A DNA stretch of 64,000 bases from Methylotenera_A sp040079935 (GTDB lineage Bacteria; Pseudomonadota; Gammaproteobacteria; Burkholderiales; Methylophilaceae): the NCBI GenBank assembly GCA_040079935.1, contig JBEBJI010000004.1, positions 65,426 through 129,425 on the forward strand. The letters are read 5' to 3'. A program made the translations under genes and the position numbers. The notes under the pieces are model-generated. The model saw nothing but the letters and a program-made list of their open reading frames with translations, did not search any database and was not told the DNA's origin. Shown here piece by piece: positions 8,739-18,065 of the stretch (positions within the stretch are counted from its first letter, which is position 1; each line of letters starts with the position of its first letter).

Positions 8739-11030
8739 TTACACCGTTTCTGCTTCTGGTTTTGGCGTTGCTGGCTTTCGTGGCTCCACAATTTCATCAA
8801 ACACCAATTTCACTTGGTCTTTGTCGTCAATGTCCACATGTACATTGCCACCATTAGCCAGTTTGCCAAACAATAATTCATCCGCCAACGCTTTGCGAAT
8901 GGTGTCTTGAATCAAGCGTGCCATTGGGCGTGCGCCCATCAGCGGGTCAAAACCTTTTTTGCCTAAATAAGTTTTAAGCGCATCGCTAAATGTAACCTCC
9001 ACTTTCTTCTCGTGCAATTGGTCTTCTAACTGCATCAAGAATTTATCCACAACGCGGATGATGACGTCTTGCGATAATGACGCAAACGATACTGTCGCAT
9101 CCAAACGGTTGCGGAATTCTGGTGAGAATAGGCGTTTAATATCGGCTTGTTCGTCGCCCGCTTGCTTGCTATTAGTAAAGCCAATGCTTGATTGCGCCAA
9201 GTTTTCCGCGCCAGCATTCGTCGTCATAATAATGGTGACATTGCGGAAATCGGCTTTGCGGCCATTGTTATCGGTGAGCGTGCCGTGATCCATCACTTGC
9301 AACAGAATATTGAAAATGTCTGGGTGAGCCTTTTCGATTTCGTCGAGCAGCAATACGCAGTAGGGCTGCTTGGTAATTGCTTCAGTCATCAAGCCGCCTT
9401 GCTCAAAACCAACATAGCCAGGAGGCGCGCCGATTAAGCGTGACACGGCATGCCGCTCCATATATTCGCTCATGTCAAAGCGAATCAATTCGATGCCCAT
9501 GATGTAGGCGAGTTGTTTGGCAACTTCGGTTTTACCCACACCTGTCGGTCCGCTGAACAAAAAGCTGCCAACAGGTTTGTTGTTGCCACCAAGGCCGCTG
9601 CGGGCCATTTTAACGGCCGTTGTCAGCACTTCAATGGCTATGTCCTGACCGAAAACGACAGCCTTTAAATCGCGTTCCAGCGTTTTTAGCGCAGTGCGGT
9701 CGTCGGTTGAGATATTTTTGGGCGGAATGCGCGCGATTTTGGCGATAATGTCCTCAATCTCTTTATTGCCTATGACTTTTTTCTGTTTAGATTTCGGTAA
9801 AATGCGCTGTGCCGCGCCTGCCTCGTCAATGACGTCAATGGCTTTATCAGGCAAATGACGATCATTAATGTATTTAGCAGAAAGTTCAGCTGCCGTGGTA
9901 AGCGCGCCAGCGCTGTATTTCACGCTGTGGTGCTCTTCAAAGCGCGATTTCAAGCCTTTTAAAATTTCGATGGTCTCGGCCACGCTAGGCTCAACCACGT
10001 CAATTTTTTGGAATCGACGCGACAGTGCGTGATCTTTCTCAAAAATACCGCGATATTCCTGGTAGGTGGTCGCACCTATGCATTTAAGTGTGCCGTTTGA
10101 AAGCGCAGGTTTAAGCAAATTAGAAGCGTCAAGCGTGCCGCCGCTGGCCGCGCCAGCGCCAATCAATGTATGAATTTCATCGATAAATAAAATCGCATCT
10201 GGTTTCTCCGCCAGTTGTTTCATCACCGCTTTAAGGCGTTGCTCGAAATCACCGCGATATTTAGTGCCCGCCAATAATGCACCCATGTCGAGCGAATAAA
10301 CAGTCGCATTTGCCAATACCTCAGGAATTTCTTTATTTACAATACGACTCGCTAGGCCTTCGGCAATGGCGGTTTTGCCCACGCCCGCTTCGCCCACCAA
10401 TAAGGGATTGTTTTTGCGACGACGGCATAAAGTTTGAATGACGCGCTCTAGCTCTGGCGCGCGGCCAATGAGCGGGTCAATTTTGCCTGCCGCTACTTGC
10501 GCATTCAGGTTAAGCGTAAAGTTCTCAAGCGCACCATTGGGTGCGGCTTCCATTTCAACATCGGTTTCGCCGCCATCTGCTTTGCCGTCGCCTTCCGGCA
10601 GTTTTGCCACGCCGTGCGAGATAAAATTGACTACATCTAAACGCGTAATACCTTGTTGATGCAAGAAAAACACCGCGTGCGAATCTTTTTCACCATAAAT
10701 AGCAACCAGTACATTTGCACCAGTGACTTCTTTTTTGCCACTAGATTGTACGTGCAACATGGCGCGCTGAATCACGCGTTGAAAGCCTAGCGTAGGCTGA
10801 GTATCTACTTCATCCTCGCCGCCCACAACGGGTGTGTGTTCCTCAATGTAGTGAATAAGCTCGGTGCGCAACACTTCAAATTTTGCACCGCAGGCGCGCA
10901 ACACTTCCGCTGCAGTGGGGTTATCAATCATCGCTAGCAGCAAATGCTCAACCGTAATGAGTTCATGGCGCTTTTGTCGCGCGTCCATAAAGGCCATGTG
11001 TAAACTCACTTCTAATTCTTGCGCTATCAT
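8739..11030 (-). CDS. clpA: ATP-dependent Clp protease ATP-binding subunit ClpA
   Basis: A 763-residue AAA+ unfoldase that feeds substrates to ClpP. Residues 1-145 are the double Clp-N domain. D1 has Walker A GEAGVGKTAIAEG and Walker B ILFIDEIHTL, and D2 has GPTGVGKTEVAKQ and VLLLDEIEKAHPD. An I-G-F tripeptide (SSIGFTNSK), the ClpP-docking loop, lies near residue 610. The length agrees with ClpA and it lacks the long ClpB middle domain. clpS lies just upstream on the same strand, the usual pairing. Confidence 0.96.
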   Translation of the reverse strand: MIAQELEVSLHMAFMDARQKRHELITVEHLLLAMIDNPTAAEVLRACGAKFEVLRTELIHYIEEHTPVVGGEDEVDTQPTLGFQRVIQRAMLHVQSSGKKEVTGANVLVAIYGEKDSHAVFFLHQQGITRLDVVNFISHGVAKLPEGDGKADGGETDVEMEAAPNGALENFTLNLNAQVAAGKIDPLIGRAPELERVIQTLCRRRKNNPLLVGEAGVGKTAIAEGLASRIVNKEIPEVLANATVYSLDMGALLAGTKYRGDFEQRLKAVMKQLAEKPDAILFIDEIHTLIGAGAASGGTLDASNLLKPALSNGTLKCIGATTYQEYRGIFEKDHALSRRFQKIDVVEPSVAETIEILKGLKSRFEEHHSVKYSAGALTTAAELSAKYINDRHLPDKAIDVIDEAGAAQRILPKSKQKKVIGNKEIEDIIAKIARIPPKNISTDDRTALKTLERDLKAVVFGQDIAIEVLTTAVKMARSGLGGNNKPVGSFLFSGPTGVGKTEVAKQLAYIMGIELIRFDMSEYMERHAVSRLIGAPPGYVGFEQGGLMTEAITKQPYCVLLLDEIEKAHPDIFNILLQVMDHGTLTDNNGRKADFRNVTIIMTTNAGAENLAQSSIGFTNSKQAGDEQADIKRLFSPEFRNRLDATVSFASLSQDVIIRVVDKFLMQLEDQLHEKKVEVTFSDALKTYLGKKGFDPLMGARPMARLIQDTIRKALADELLFGKLANGGNVHVDIDDKDQVKLVFDEIVEPRKPATPKPEAETV

Positions 11031-11090
11031 TTTTTACCTTTAACTTTCATATGCTTACTCTACGCTGGTACTTTTAATTTGTCCGCCAGT

Positions 11091-11402
11091 TTAAGCTGGC
11101 TCTACTACACACTGCAAGGGGTGCTGCGCTTCCTTAGCATGCGTCATTACCTGATTCATCTTAGTTTCCGCGATATCTTGCGGATACACGCCACATACGC
11201 CCATACCTTCCGTATGTACTTTGAGCATAATTTGCGTTGCTTGTTCACGACTTTTGTTAAAAAAGTGTTGAATCGTTTCCACAACAAACTCCATAGGAGT
11301 GTAATCGTCATTTAACAGCAAAACTTTAAACATTTCGGGCAGTTTTGGTTTAACTGCGCTAGGCTTAAGTGCGGTATCGCCAGTACTATGTGTATTTGCC
11401 AT
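11091..11402 (-). CDS. clpS: ClpS, N-end rule adaptor of ClpAP
   Basis: A 103-residue adaptor that delivers proteins with destabilising N-terminal residues to ClpA. It has the core motif LLNDDYTPMEFVVET, which forms the N-degron pocket, and a later segment VHTEGMGVCGVYPQDIAE. A flexible N-terminal tail of about 25 residues is normal. It is 60 bp upstream of clpA and probably co-transcribed. Confidence 0.95.
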   Translation of the reverse strand: MANTHSTGDTALKPSAVKPKLPEMFKVLLLNDDYTPMEFVVETIQHFFNKSREQATQIMLKVHTEGMGVCGVYPQDIAETKMNQVMTHAKEAQHPLQCVVEPA

Positions 11403-11513
11403 GTGCTTATTAATTTATTACTTAGTTGTATTTTGAGCCGAATGGAGAAAATTTCAAGCCCAAAGTGAATAGGGCTATTAGTTTTCTTAAACTTTAAGGA
11501 AGTTTTAGGTGCT

Positions 11514-12785
11514 TTAGGGGAATATTTTGACGCTTTTGACGATTCTGTCCTGCGTTTGCACGATTTCTAACGTGTGCTCTCTCACTCTAAAACTAGTGCC
11601 AGCCTCAGGAATATCTTCAAAATGTTCGATAATCAAACCATTTAAAGTACGCGGGCCATCGACTGGTAGATTCAAGTTGAGCTTCTTATTCAAATCACGC
11701 AGGCTACTACTACCATCCACAAGCCAGCTTCCATCGGCCTCTTGGCGATAACTGCCCACACGGCTGGGTGATTGCGTGGTGAAATCGCCAATCACTTCTT
11801 CTAGAATATCTTCTAGCGTAATTAAGCCTTTAAATTCGCCATATTCATCTACAACCAGCGCGATACGTTCTTGGTTCTCTTGAAATTGTTGTATTTGTGT
11901 ATAAAGTGGCGTACCAGCAGGTACAAAGTAGGGCGCTTCAATAATTTCGCGCAATGCTTCTTTGCTTAAATCGTCATCCTGCAGGTGCGCCCGTAGCTGG
12001 TTGATAACCTTGCGAATATGAATAATGCCGATAATATCTTCACTGTCGCCCTCGCGCACTGGTAGGCGCGTATGATGGCTGTTAGAAATGCGTTGCAGGA
12101 TATCGTCAATGGGTGAATCAAAATCAATCACTTCCACTTGCGTGTGCGCCGTCATCACGTCGTCCACAGTAATTTTCTCTAGCTCAAACAAATTGAGCAA
12201 AATAGTGCGGTGTTTTTTGGGCAGAAAATGTCCCGCATCGGTCACAATGCTACGTAGCTCGTCCATGCTGAGCGATTGTACACCGTCACTAAAGTTAACA
12301 TTGACGCGAAATAACTTAAGCAAGCCTTCGACAAATAAATTGATAAACCAAACTACCGGGTATAACACTTTTAAAAGCGGATAGAGAATATAACTGCATA
12401 TAATACCAAGTTTTTCAGGGTAAGCGGCGGCGATAACTTTGGGTGTAATTTCGCTAAACACTAAAATAGCAAACGTCACCGCTAAGGTGCCGATCATCAG
12501 TATCCATTCGCCTTCGCCAAATAATTCAACAGTAATCAGCGTGACGAGTGTGGCCGATGCGGCATTGGCGAAGTTATTACACAGTAAAATCACACCGAGA
12601 AGTTTGTCAGTTTTGGCCAATAACGCACTGGCAATGCGCGCGCCGCGGTGGCCTTCTTTTACCAAATGACGCAACCGATAACGGTTAAGCGACATCAAGC
12701 TGGTTTCAGCAACTGAGAAAAAGCCAGAAATGAGTAGCAACAAGGCTAAAATCGCCAGTTGCCACGATATGGGAATATTATCCAA
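11514..12785 (-). CDS. CNNM/CorC family membrane protein (DUF21-CBS-CorC_HlyC)
   Basis: A 423-residue protein. The N-terminal DUF21/CNNM membrane domain spans about residues 1-190 and has the family features F-F-S-V-A-E-T-S-L and N-N-F-A-N-A. A CBS pair follows (about 200-330), with the basal segment V-V-D-E-Y-G-E-F-K-G-L-I-T-L-E-D-I-L-E. A C-terminal CorC/HlyC domain covers about 345-423. Members act in magnesium or other divalent cation efflux and resistance; the exact ion is not known. It is single-gene, convergent with nothing nearby, and lies upstream of clpS. Confidence 0.85.
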   Translation of the reverse strand: MDNIPISWQLAILALLLLISGFFSVAETSLMSLNRYRLRHLVKEGHRGARIASALLAKTDKLLGVILLCNNFANAASATLVTLITVELFGEGEWILMIGTLAVTFAILVFSEITPKVIAAAYPEKLGIICSYILYPLLKVLYPVVWFINLFVEGLLKLFRVNVNFSDGVQSLSMDELRSIVTDAGHFLPKKHRTILLNLFELEKITVDDVMTAHTQVEVIDFDSPIDDILQRISNSHHTRLPVREGDSEDIIGIIHIRKVINQLRAHLQDDDLSKEALREIIEAPYFVPAGTPLYTQIQQFQENQERIALVVDEYGEFKGLITLEDILEEVIGDFTTQSPSRVGSYRQEADGSWLVDGSSSLRDLNKKLNLNLPVDGPRTLNGLIIEHFEDIPEAGTSFRVREHTLEIVQTQDRIVKSVKIFP

Positions 12786-12866
12786 AGAGAGTTAAATCAA
12801 AAAACATGATGCGCTTAGTTTACCTGCTAATAGCCTTAATAATCAAGCGTTTGAATAATGTAAAGC

Positions 12867-13814
12867 TTATGGCGTAGCCTCTGCGCCTTCTTTGTTAGCG
12901 TCTTTTTTATCTACATCGCCAATTAAATTAGCGCGATTCACGCCCAGCCACATGGCTATTGGGCAGGCAACCAACACAGAAGAATAAATGCCAAACAAAA
13001 TTCCGATAGTCAGCGCAAGCGCGAAGTTGTGCAACACTTCTCCGCCGAATAGCAACATGGAGCCGACCATGGTTTGCGTCATGGCGTGGGTGATGACGGT
13101 ACGCGACATGGTACGGGTAATGGCGTTGTCTATGACTTGCACTACGCTAGCTTTACGCATTTTTCTGAAGTTTTCACGCACTCGGTCAAACACCACCACT
13201 GATTCATTCACCGAATAACCTAACACCGCCAAAATCGCCGCCAACACGGTCAAGTTGAAATCCCATTGAAAGAAGGCGAAAAAGCCTAAAATAATCACCA
13301 CATCGTGCATGTTTGCGATAATCGCAGCTACCGCAAAACGCCACTCAAAACGAATCGCCAAATAGGCCATAATGCCCGCGCAAACTAAAAGCAGCGCCAA
13401 GCCGCCGTTGGCATAAAGCTCATCGCCCACTTGCGAGCCGACAGATTCTACGCGCCGAATTTCAGCTTTTGGATCGGCAGTTTGCAAAGCTTTAGTCACA
13501 GTTTCAGAGAGCTCAGCAATCGACATCTCTTTCTTTAGCGGCAGACGAATTAATACATCGCGACTAGTGCCAAAATTTTGCACGGTAGCATCTTTTAGGC
13601 CAATCGAATCAACCGCTTTGCGGATACTATCGATGTCGGCAGCTTGTGGATAATTGACTTCCATCACTGTTCCACCTGTGAAATCAACGCCATAATGCAA
13701 GCCTTTTGTGGCTAAAAAGAATACCGCCAAAATAAAAGTAATCAGAGAAATGGCTGTCGTAATACGGCCATAGCTCATAAACGGGATGTCTTTTTTAATT
13801 CTAAATAATTCCAT
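12867..13814 (-). CDS. secF: Protein translocase subunit SecF
   Basis: A 315-residue inner-membrane protein with six predicted helices. It has the SecF opening (I-S-L-I-T-F-I-L-A-V near residue 25), FTGGTVMEV at the start of the periplasmic domain, and the conserved GYSVNESVVVFDRVREN and RTVITHAMTQ motifs in the membrane region. With SecD it uses proton-motive force to pull exported proteins through SecYEG. It follows secD with a 24-bp gap. Confidence 0.95.
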   Translation of the reverse strand: MELFRIKKDIPFMSYGRITTAISLITFILAVFFLATKGLHYGVDFTGGTVMEVNYPQAADIDSIRKAVDSIGLKDATVQNFGTSRDVLIRLPLKKEMSIAELSETVTKALQTADPKAEIRRVESVGSQVGDELYANGGLALLLVCAGIMAYLAIRFEWRFAVAAIIANMHDVVIILGFFAFFQWDFNLTVLAAILAVLGYSVNESVVVFDRVRENFRKMRKASVVQVIDNAITRTMSRTVITHAMTQTMVGSMLLFGGEVLHNFALALTIGILFGIYSSVLVACPIAMWLGVNRANLIGDVDKKDANKEGAEATP

Positions 13815-13838
13815 AATCTTTACTCTATCAATGCTTAA

Positions 13839-15686
13839 TTAATCGGCTTTGTAAATCTGGCCAATAGAAAGTTTAGTTACTTTACGACGATAGCCATAAA
13901 TGATGTTTACAATGGCGCGCGATACCAAAATCGCGCTGAACATTGAGGTTAAAATCCCCAGCACGTGCACCACGGCAAAGCCTTTAATTGGGCCAGTGCC
14001 AAACATAAATAGCGCCAAACCAGCAATTAGTGTGGTGACATTCGAGTCTAAAATCGTATCCCAAGCACGATCGTAGCCCGCATGGATACTGGCTTGTGGC
14101 GTATTGCCATTTCGCAGCTCTTCACGAATACGCTCGTTAATCAGCACGTTTGCGTCAATCGCCATACCCAGTGCCAATGCAATCGCTGCCAAACCAGGCA
14201 ATGTGAGTGTGGCTTGCAACATAGATAGCAAAGCAACTAATAATAACAAATTAACGCCCAGCGCCAACACAGAAACGCCGCCAAATAGCATGTAATAGAA
14301 CATCATCATCACCGCAATCGCGGCAAAGCCCCATAACGTAGAATGCACGCCGCGTTTGATGTTATCTGCACCCATGCTCGGACCAACCGTACGCTCTTCA
14401 ATAATTTCCATTGGGGCAGCAAGCGCACCAGCGCGCAACAGCAGCGCGACATCGGTGGCTTCTTGCACACTATTCATACCTGAAATCTGCACTCGGCCGC
14501 CGCCAATTTCTTCGTTAATCACCGGCGCGGTAATCACCTCAGTACTGCCCTTTTCGATGAGCAAAATCGCCATGCGTTTGCCTACATTGTCGCGCGTCAC
14601 GTTTCTAAAAATGCCCGCGCCACGACCATCCAAAGTTACATTCACAACCGCGCCACCAGTTTGCTGGTCAGTGCCCGGCCCCGCGTCGGTAATGCGATCG
14701 CCCGTGAGCACCACATTTTTCTTCACCAAAATTGGAATGCCTCCGCGGTCTCTAAAAAGCTCGTCGCCAAATGGAACCTTGCCTTCTTCAGCCGCTTTTA
14801 ATGTTTCAAAATCTTTTTTGTCTTCATCCACCATTCGGATTTCCAACGTTGCAGTACGACCCAACAGCTCTTTTGCTTTGGCGGTATCTTGCACGCCAGG
14901 CAATTGCACTACAATTCGGTCAAACCCTTGTTGCTGCACGATAGGCTCGGCCACGCCTAGCTCGTTAATACGGTTATGCAGCGTTTGTAAGTTTTGTTTT
15001 AGCGCAAATTCCTGAATTTTTAATTTGGTCTGCTCGCCAATGTTGGCGGTCAGTACCTGCTCTTTGCCATCTGTGGAATCTTTGTAATCTAAATCTGGGA
15101 AATCCTTCTTTAAAACTTTGCGCGCTTTTTCAAGCTCAGCTATTGTTTCAAACTTCACTTCTACTTTTTGGCCATCGCGGTTAATACCAAAATAGTTAAT
15201 TTTTTCGCGACGCAACGCAGTGCGGAAATCGCCAACGCTGCTCTCAGCTGCCTTATCCAGCGCGGCTTTCATGTCAACTTGTAATAAAAAATGCACACCG
15301 CCACGTAAATCCAGTCCCAAATACATCGGTTTTGCGCCAATAACCAATAACCAATTGGGCGTTTGCGAAAGTAAATTTAACGCAACAGAATAATCTTTAC
15401 TCAAGTTGGCGATAAGTTTATCTTTGGCCTTAATTTGCTCGTCTGGGCTGGCAAAGCGTACTTTTACGCCGCTGGCATCTAAATAAATGCCGTTAAATTT
15501 AATGTCGGCCAATTGCAGCGTGGCCTCCACTTTTTTAAGTAAATCGTTATCTGCTTTCAGTGTAGATTTCGCGGGCGAAACTTGCACCGCAGGTGCCTCA
15601 CCAAAAAAATTGGGGATGGTATAAAGCAAGCCAATTATAATAACAAGGGCGACAAGAATGTATTTCCAGCTAGGATAGCGATTCAT
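13839..15686 (-). CDS. secD: Protein translocase subunit SecD
   Basis: A 615-residue partner of SecF. It has an N-terminal membrane helix, a large periplasmic P1 domain with LGLDLRGGVHFLLQVD, and a C-terminal block of helices with the conserved D-A-N-V-L-I-N-E-R-I-R-E-E and T-L-I-A-G-L-A-L-F. The family motif near residue 535 (P-Q-A-S-I-H-A-G-Y-D-R-A) resembles the window's repeat peptide, but it is the normal SecD sequence. It is transcribed with yajC and secF. Confidence 0.95.
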   Translation of the reverse strand: MNRYPSWKYILVALVIIIGLLYTIPNFFGEAPAVQVSPAKSTLKADNDLLKKVEATLQLADIKFNGIYLDASGVKVRFASPDEQIKAKDKLIANLSKDYSVALNLLSQTPNWLLVIGAKPMYLGLDLRGGVHFLLQVDMKAALDKAAESSVGDFRTALRREKINYFGINRDGQKVEVKFETIAELEKARKVLKKDFPDLDYKDSTDGKEQVLTANIGEQTKLKIQEFALKQNLQTLHNRINELGVAEPIVQQQGFDRIVVQLPGVQDTAKAKELLGRTATLEIRMVDEDKKDFETLKAAEEGKVPFGDELFRDRGGIPILVKKNVVLTGDRITDAGPGTDQQTGGAVVNVTLDGRGAGIFRNVTRDNVGKRMAILLIEKGSTEVITAPVINEEIGGGRVQISGMNSVQEATDVALLLRAGALAAPMEIIEERTVGPSMGADNIKRGVHSTLWGFAAIAVMMMFYYMLFGGVSVLALGVNLLLLVALLSMLQATLTLPGLAAIALALGMAIDANVLINERIREELRNGNTPQASIHAGYDRAWDTILDSNVTTLIAGLALFMFGTGPIKGFAVVHVLGILTSMFSAILVSRAIVNIIYGYRRKVTKLSIGQIYKAD

Positions 15687-15729
15687 AAGGTATAACGATT
15701 CATAATTTAGCGGTTTATATTTTTAGATA

Positions 15730-16059
15730 TTAAATAGATTTAATCGTACCTGGCGGCAACAATGTCTGCACTGCATGTTTTTGGATATTAATAACGGTAT
15801 TGCCCGCAATTTCAACGCTCACAAAGTTATCGCCCACTTTAGTCACTTTGCCAATTACGCCGCCCACGGTTGCCACTTCATCGCCCGCTTTAAGCGCTTC
15901 TATCATCGCTTTTTGTAACTTCGCCGCCTTCATTTGCGGACGAATCAACATGAAATAAAACAATACGAAAATAAAAATAATTGGTAAAAAGCTCATTAAA
16001 TCGCCACCTGGCGCGGCTGGTGCTGCGTATGCGTTACTGATAAATAAGTTGGTCAACAT
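15730..16059 (-). CDS. yajC: Preprotein translocase accessory subunit YajC
   Basis: A 109-residue single-pass membrane protein. Start ATG 16057-16059 is chosen because an AGGA-type ribosome site precedes it and the protein then begins MLTNLFISNAYAAP. One helix (FLPIIFIFVLFYFMLI) is followed by RPQMK and a small soluble domain with A-L-K-A-G-D-E-V-A-T-V-G-G, the YajC hallmark. It associates with SecDF. The order yajC-secD-secF is conserved. Confidence 0.93.
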   Translation of the reverse strand: MLTNLFISNAYAAPAAPGGDLMSFLPIIFIFVLFYFMLIRPQMKAAKLQKAMIEALKAGDEVATVGGVIGKVTKVGDNFVSVEIAGNTVINIQKHAVQTLLPPGTIKSI

Positions 16060-16170
16060 GCTGGTTTTTCCTAAACTGTAAACTAAGGGCGAAATTTTAA
16101 CACACACTTAACTTGATTAGCATGACTAGCTAAGTGCGGGCAACAAGATTGTTTGTTACACTTGCCGATT

Positions 16171-16776
16171 ATGAAAACAAAGATAAAAATTAGTGTTCTT
16201 GTAGTTGCGATTTGCTTTTTATTGATTTTAGCTTGGTTTCTGCTAATTTTGACAGACAGTAAAGATGGTTCTTATGAATCAAAGCTAGGTAAAGTATTTG
16301 AATTTGCTGTGTTTGTTCCTGCTCATAATAGGATTGCTGAACATTACTATATTGAAGCTGCAAAGAAAAATAATTTTGAAGCTCAGTGTGATTTGGGTAT
16401 GTTTTATGAGTCACAAGAAGATTATCAGAAGTCAGTATATTGGTATTTGCAGTCGTCTTTAAATGGATGGTGGAAATGTGAAGATGATTTTGAAAAGTAT
16501 GATTTTCCCGATGAGCAAAGAGCTTTTGGGATGTTAAAGATAAAGGCAGATTCTGGAAATAAGTTTGCTGAATATATGGTAGGTAAGAGATATATAGAGG
16601 CAAATGGAGTAGCAACAGATGTGCAAACAGGAATTGGATATTTAAAAAAAGCAGCTATTAATGGTAGCAGAGGCGCTCAATTGTATTTGGCAGGCTTATA
16701 TCTAAGAGGCGGAGTTGTTTCAGTTGATTCACAAGAAGCTGAAAAATGGATGGAAATGAAGTGGGGTAACAAATAG
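16171..16776 (+). CDS. Sel1-like repeat protein
   Basis: A 201-residue protein if read from ATG 16171. It has an N-terminal membrane anchor (I-S-V-L-V-V-A-I-C-F-L-L-I-L-A) followed by Sel1-type helical repeats. These include A-Q-C-D-L-G-M-F-Y-E-S-Q, A-E-Y-M-V-G-K-R-Y-I-E-A and A-Q-L-Y-L-A-G-L-Y-L-R-G-G. Sel1 repeats mediate protein-protein contacts; the partner is unknown. The gene is inserted on the opposite strand between yajC and tgt, which usually adjoin, and it is noticeably AT-richer than its neighbours, suggesting later acquisition. Confidence 0.7.
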   Translation: MKTKIKISVLVVAICFLLILAWFLLILTDSKDGSYESKLGKVFEFAVFVPAHNRIAEHYYIEAAKKNNFEAQCDLGMFYESQEDYQKSVYWYLQSSLNGWWKCEDDFEKYDFPDEQRAFGMLKIKADSGNKFAEYMVGKRYIEANGVATDVQTGIGYLKKAAINGSRGAQLYLAGLYLRGGVVSVDSQEAEKWMEMKWGNK

Positions 16777-16808
16777 TATGCAAGCGATAATGCCCCTATG
16801 AATATTAC

Positions 16809-16847
16809 ATGCCCTGCGACCCGCATGGATATTGGCTCACAGGGCAG
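16809..16847 (-). repeat. 39-bp palindromic repeat, intergenic copy
   Basis: ATGCCCTG at one end and CAGGGCA at the other are inverted arms; the core GCATGGATATTGGC is identical to that of the 20654 copy. It lies 5 bp from the tgt stop codon, between two convergent genes, where it could also act as a terminator or mRNA-end stabiliser. In the frame used by the genic copies it contains a TGA stop. Confidence 0.85.
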
Positions 16848-16852
16848 TTATT

Positions 16853-17959
16853 TTAAGCTTTTATTTGTGCTCTTTTATTAAGAAAATCTGTTTTAAATGC
16901 GTCAAACGTGCCCGCTTCAATCGCGGCGCGCATACCTTGCATTAAAAATTGGTAGTAATGTAGGTTGTGAATGGTATTGAGTTGCGCGCCTAAAATCTCG
17001 CCCACTTTATGCAAATGATGCAAATACGCACGGGTGAAGTTGCTGCAAGTGTAGCAGGCGCAATCGGCATCCAACGGCGCCGTATCTTGTTTGTAGCCCG
17101 CATTTTTAATTTTTATATCGCCATATTGGGTAAATAGCCAACCATTGCGCGCGTTGCGAGTGGGCATTACGCAATCGAACATATCAATGCCCTGACTCAC
17201 TGCTTCCACCAAGTCTTCTGGCGTGCCGACACCCATTAAATAACGCGGTTTATCTTGCGGCATTTTTGGCGCGGTGTGCGCAAGGATGCGTTGCATATCT
17301 TCTTTGGGTTCGCCCACAGAAAGCCCACCAATAGCAAAGCCATCAAAATCAATATCTTTCAGCTCAGCAAGCGAAACATCGCGCAAGTCTTCAAACATGC
17401 CGCCTTGAATGATGCCGAATAGTGCATTGCTGTTGCCCGCGTGCGCATCTTTACTACGCTTCGCCCAACGCAAGCTGAGTTCCATCGACTTTTTCGCCTC
17501 CAAATGCGTGGCGGGGAAGGGCGTGCATTCATCAAAAATCATCACGATGTCGCTGTTCAATACCTTTTGAATGCGCATGGATTCTTCTGGCGTGAGGAAG
17601 CAGGTGTCGCCATTAATCGGGCTTTGAAACTTGACGCCTTCTTCACTAATTTTGCGCATCGCGCCCAAGCTGAATACTTGAAAGCCGCCAGAATCGGTCA
17701 AAATTGGCGCATCCCAGCCCATAAATTTGTGCAAACCGCCGTGCGCAGCGATGACTTCCAGCCCAGGTCTTAACCACAAGTGAAAGGTGTTGCCGAGCAC
17801 AATGTGCGCATCAATCTCTTTTAAATCTCGCGGTGTCATGGCTTTTACTGTGCCGTAAGTGCCGACTGGCATAAAAGCAGGCGTTTGTACATCGCCATGT
17901 GCGAGGTGAACCGTGCCGCGACGAGCAAGCCCGTCTTGTTTGTGTAGGGTGAATTGCAT
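16853..17959 (-). CDS. tgt: tRNA-guanine transglycosylase
   Basis: A 368-residue enzyme that exchanges G34 of GU(N) anticodons for the queuosine precursor preQ1. The first catalytic Asp is in LTDSGGFQVFSLG. The nucleophile Asp is in GIDMFDCVMPTRNARNG. The zinc site is C-A-C-Y-T-C-x2-F-T-R-A-Y-L-H-H-L. The length is standard. In most relatives tgt is immediately followed by yajC-secDF; here a Sel1 gene has come between them. Confidence 0.96.
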   Translation of the reverse strand: MQFTLHKQDGLARRGTVHLAHGDVQTPAFMPVGTYGTVKAMTPRDLKEIDAHIVLGNTFHLWLRPGLEVIAAHGGLHKFMGWDAPILTDSGGFQVFSLGAMRKISEEGVKFQSPINGDTCFLTPEESMRIQKVLNSDIVMIFDECTPFPATHLEAKKSMELSLRWAKRSKDAHAGNSNALFGIIQGGMFEDLRDVSLAELKDIDFDGFAIGGLSVGEPKEDMQRILAHTAPKMPQDKPRYLMGVGTPEDLVEAVSQGIDMFDCVMPTRNARNGWLFTQYGDIKIKNAGYKQDTAPLDADCACYTCSNFTRAYLHHLHKVGEILGAQLNTIHNLHYYQFLMQGMRAAIEAGTFDAFKTDFLNKRAQIKA

Positions 17960-18065
17960 ATTTTTATAGATTAAAGAATTGCGGCGATTTTATCATAGCC
18001 CTTTGCTATGCTCGGTCTTTTGCGCTACATTAGTCTTTTATTCAATTCGTTTATCATAAAAATTT

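Noticed and set aside
14066..14104. Sequence in secD resembling the 39-bp repeat and giving A-S-I-H-A-G-Y
   Set aside because: This is the usual SecD motif (A-x-I-H-x-G-[YF]-x-R-A) and the first eight positions do not match the repeat.
14356..15015. 219-codon plus-strand open frame inside secD
   Set aside because: A Ser/Pro-rich shadow ORF antisense to a conserved gene.
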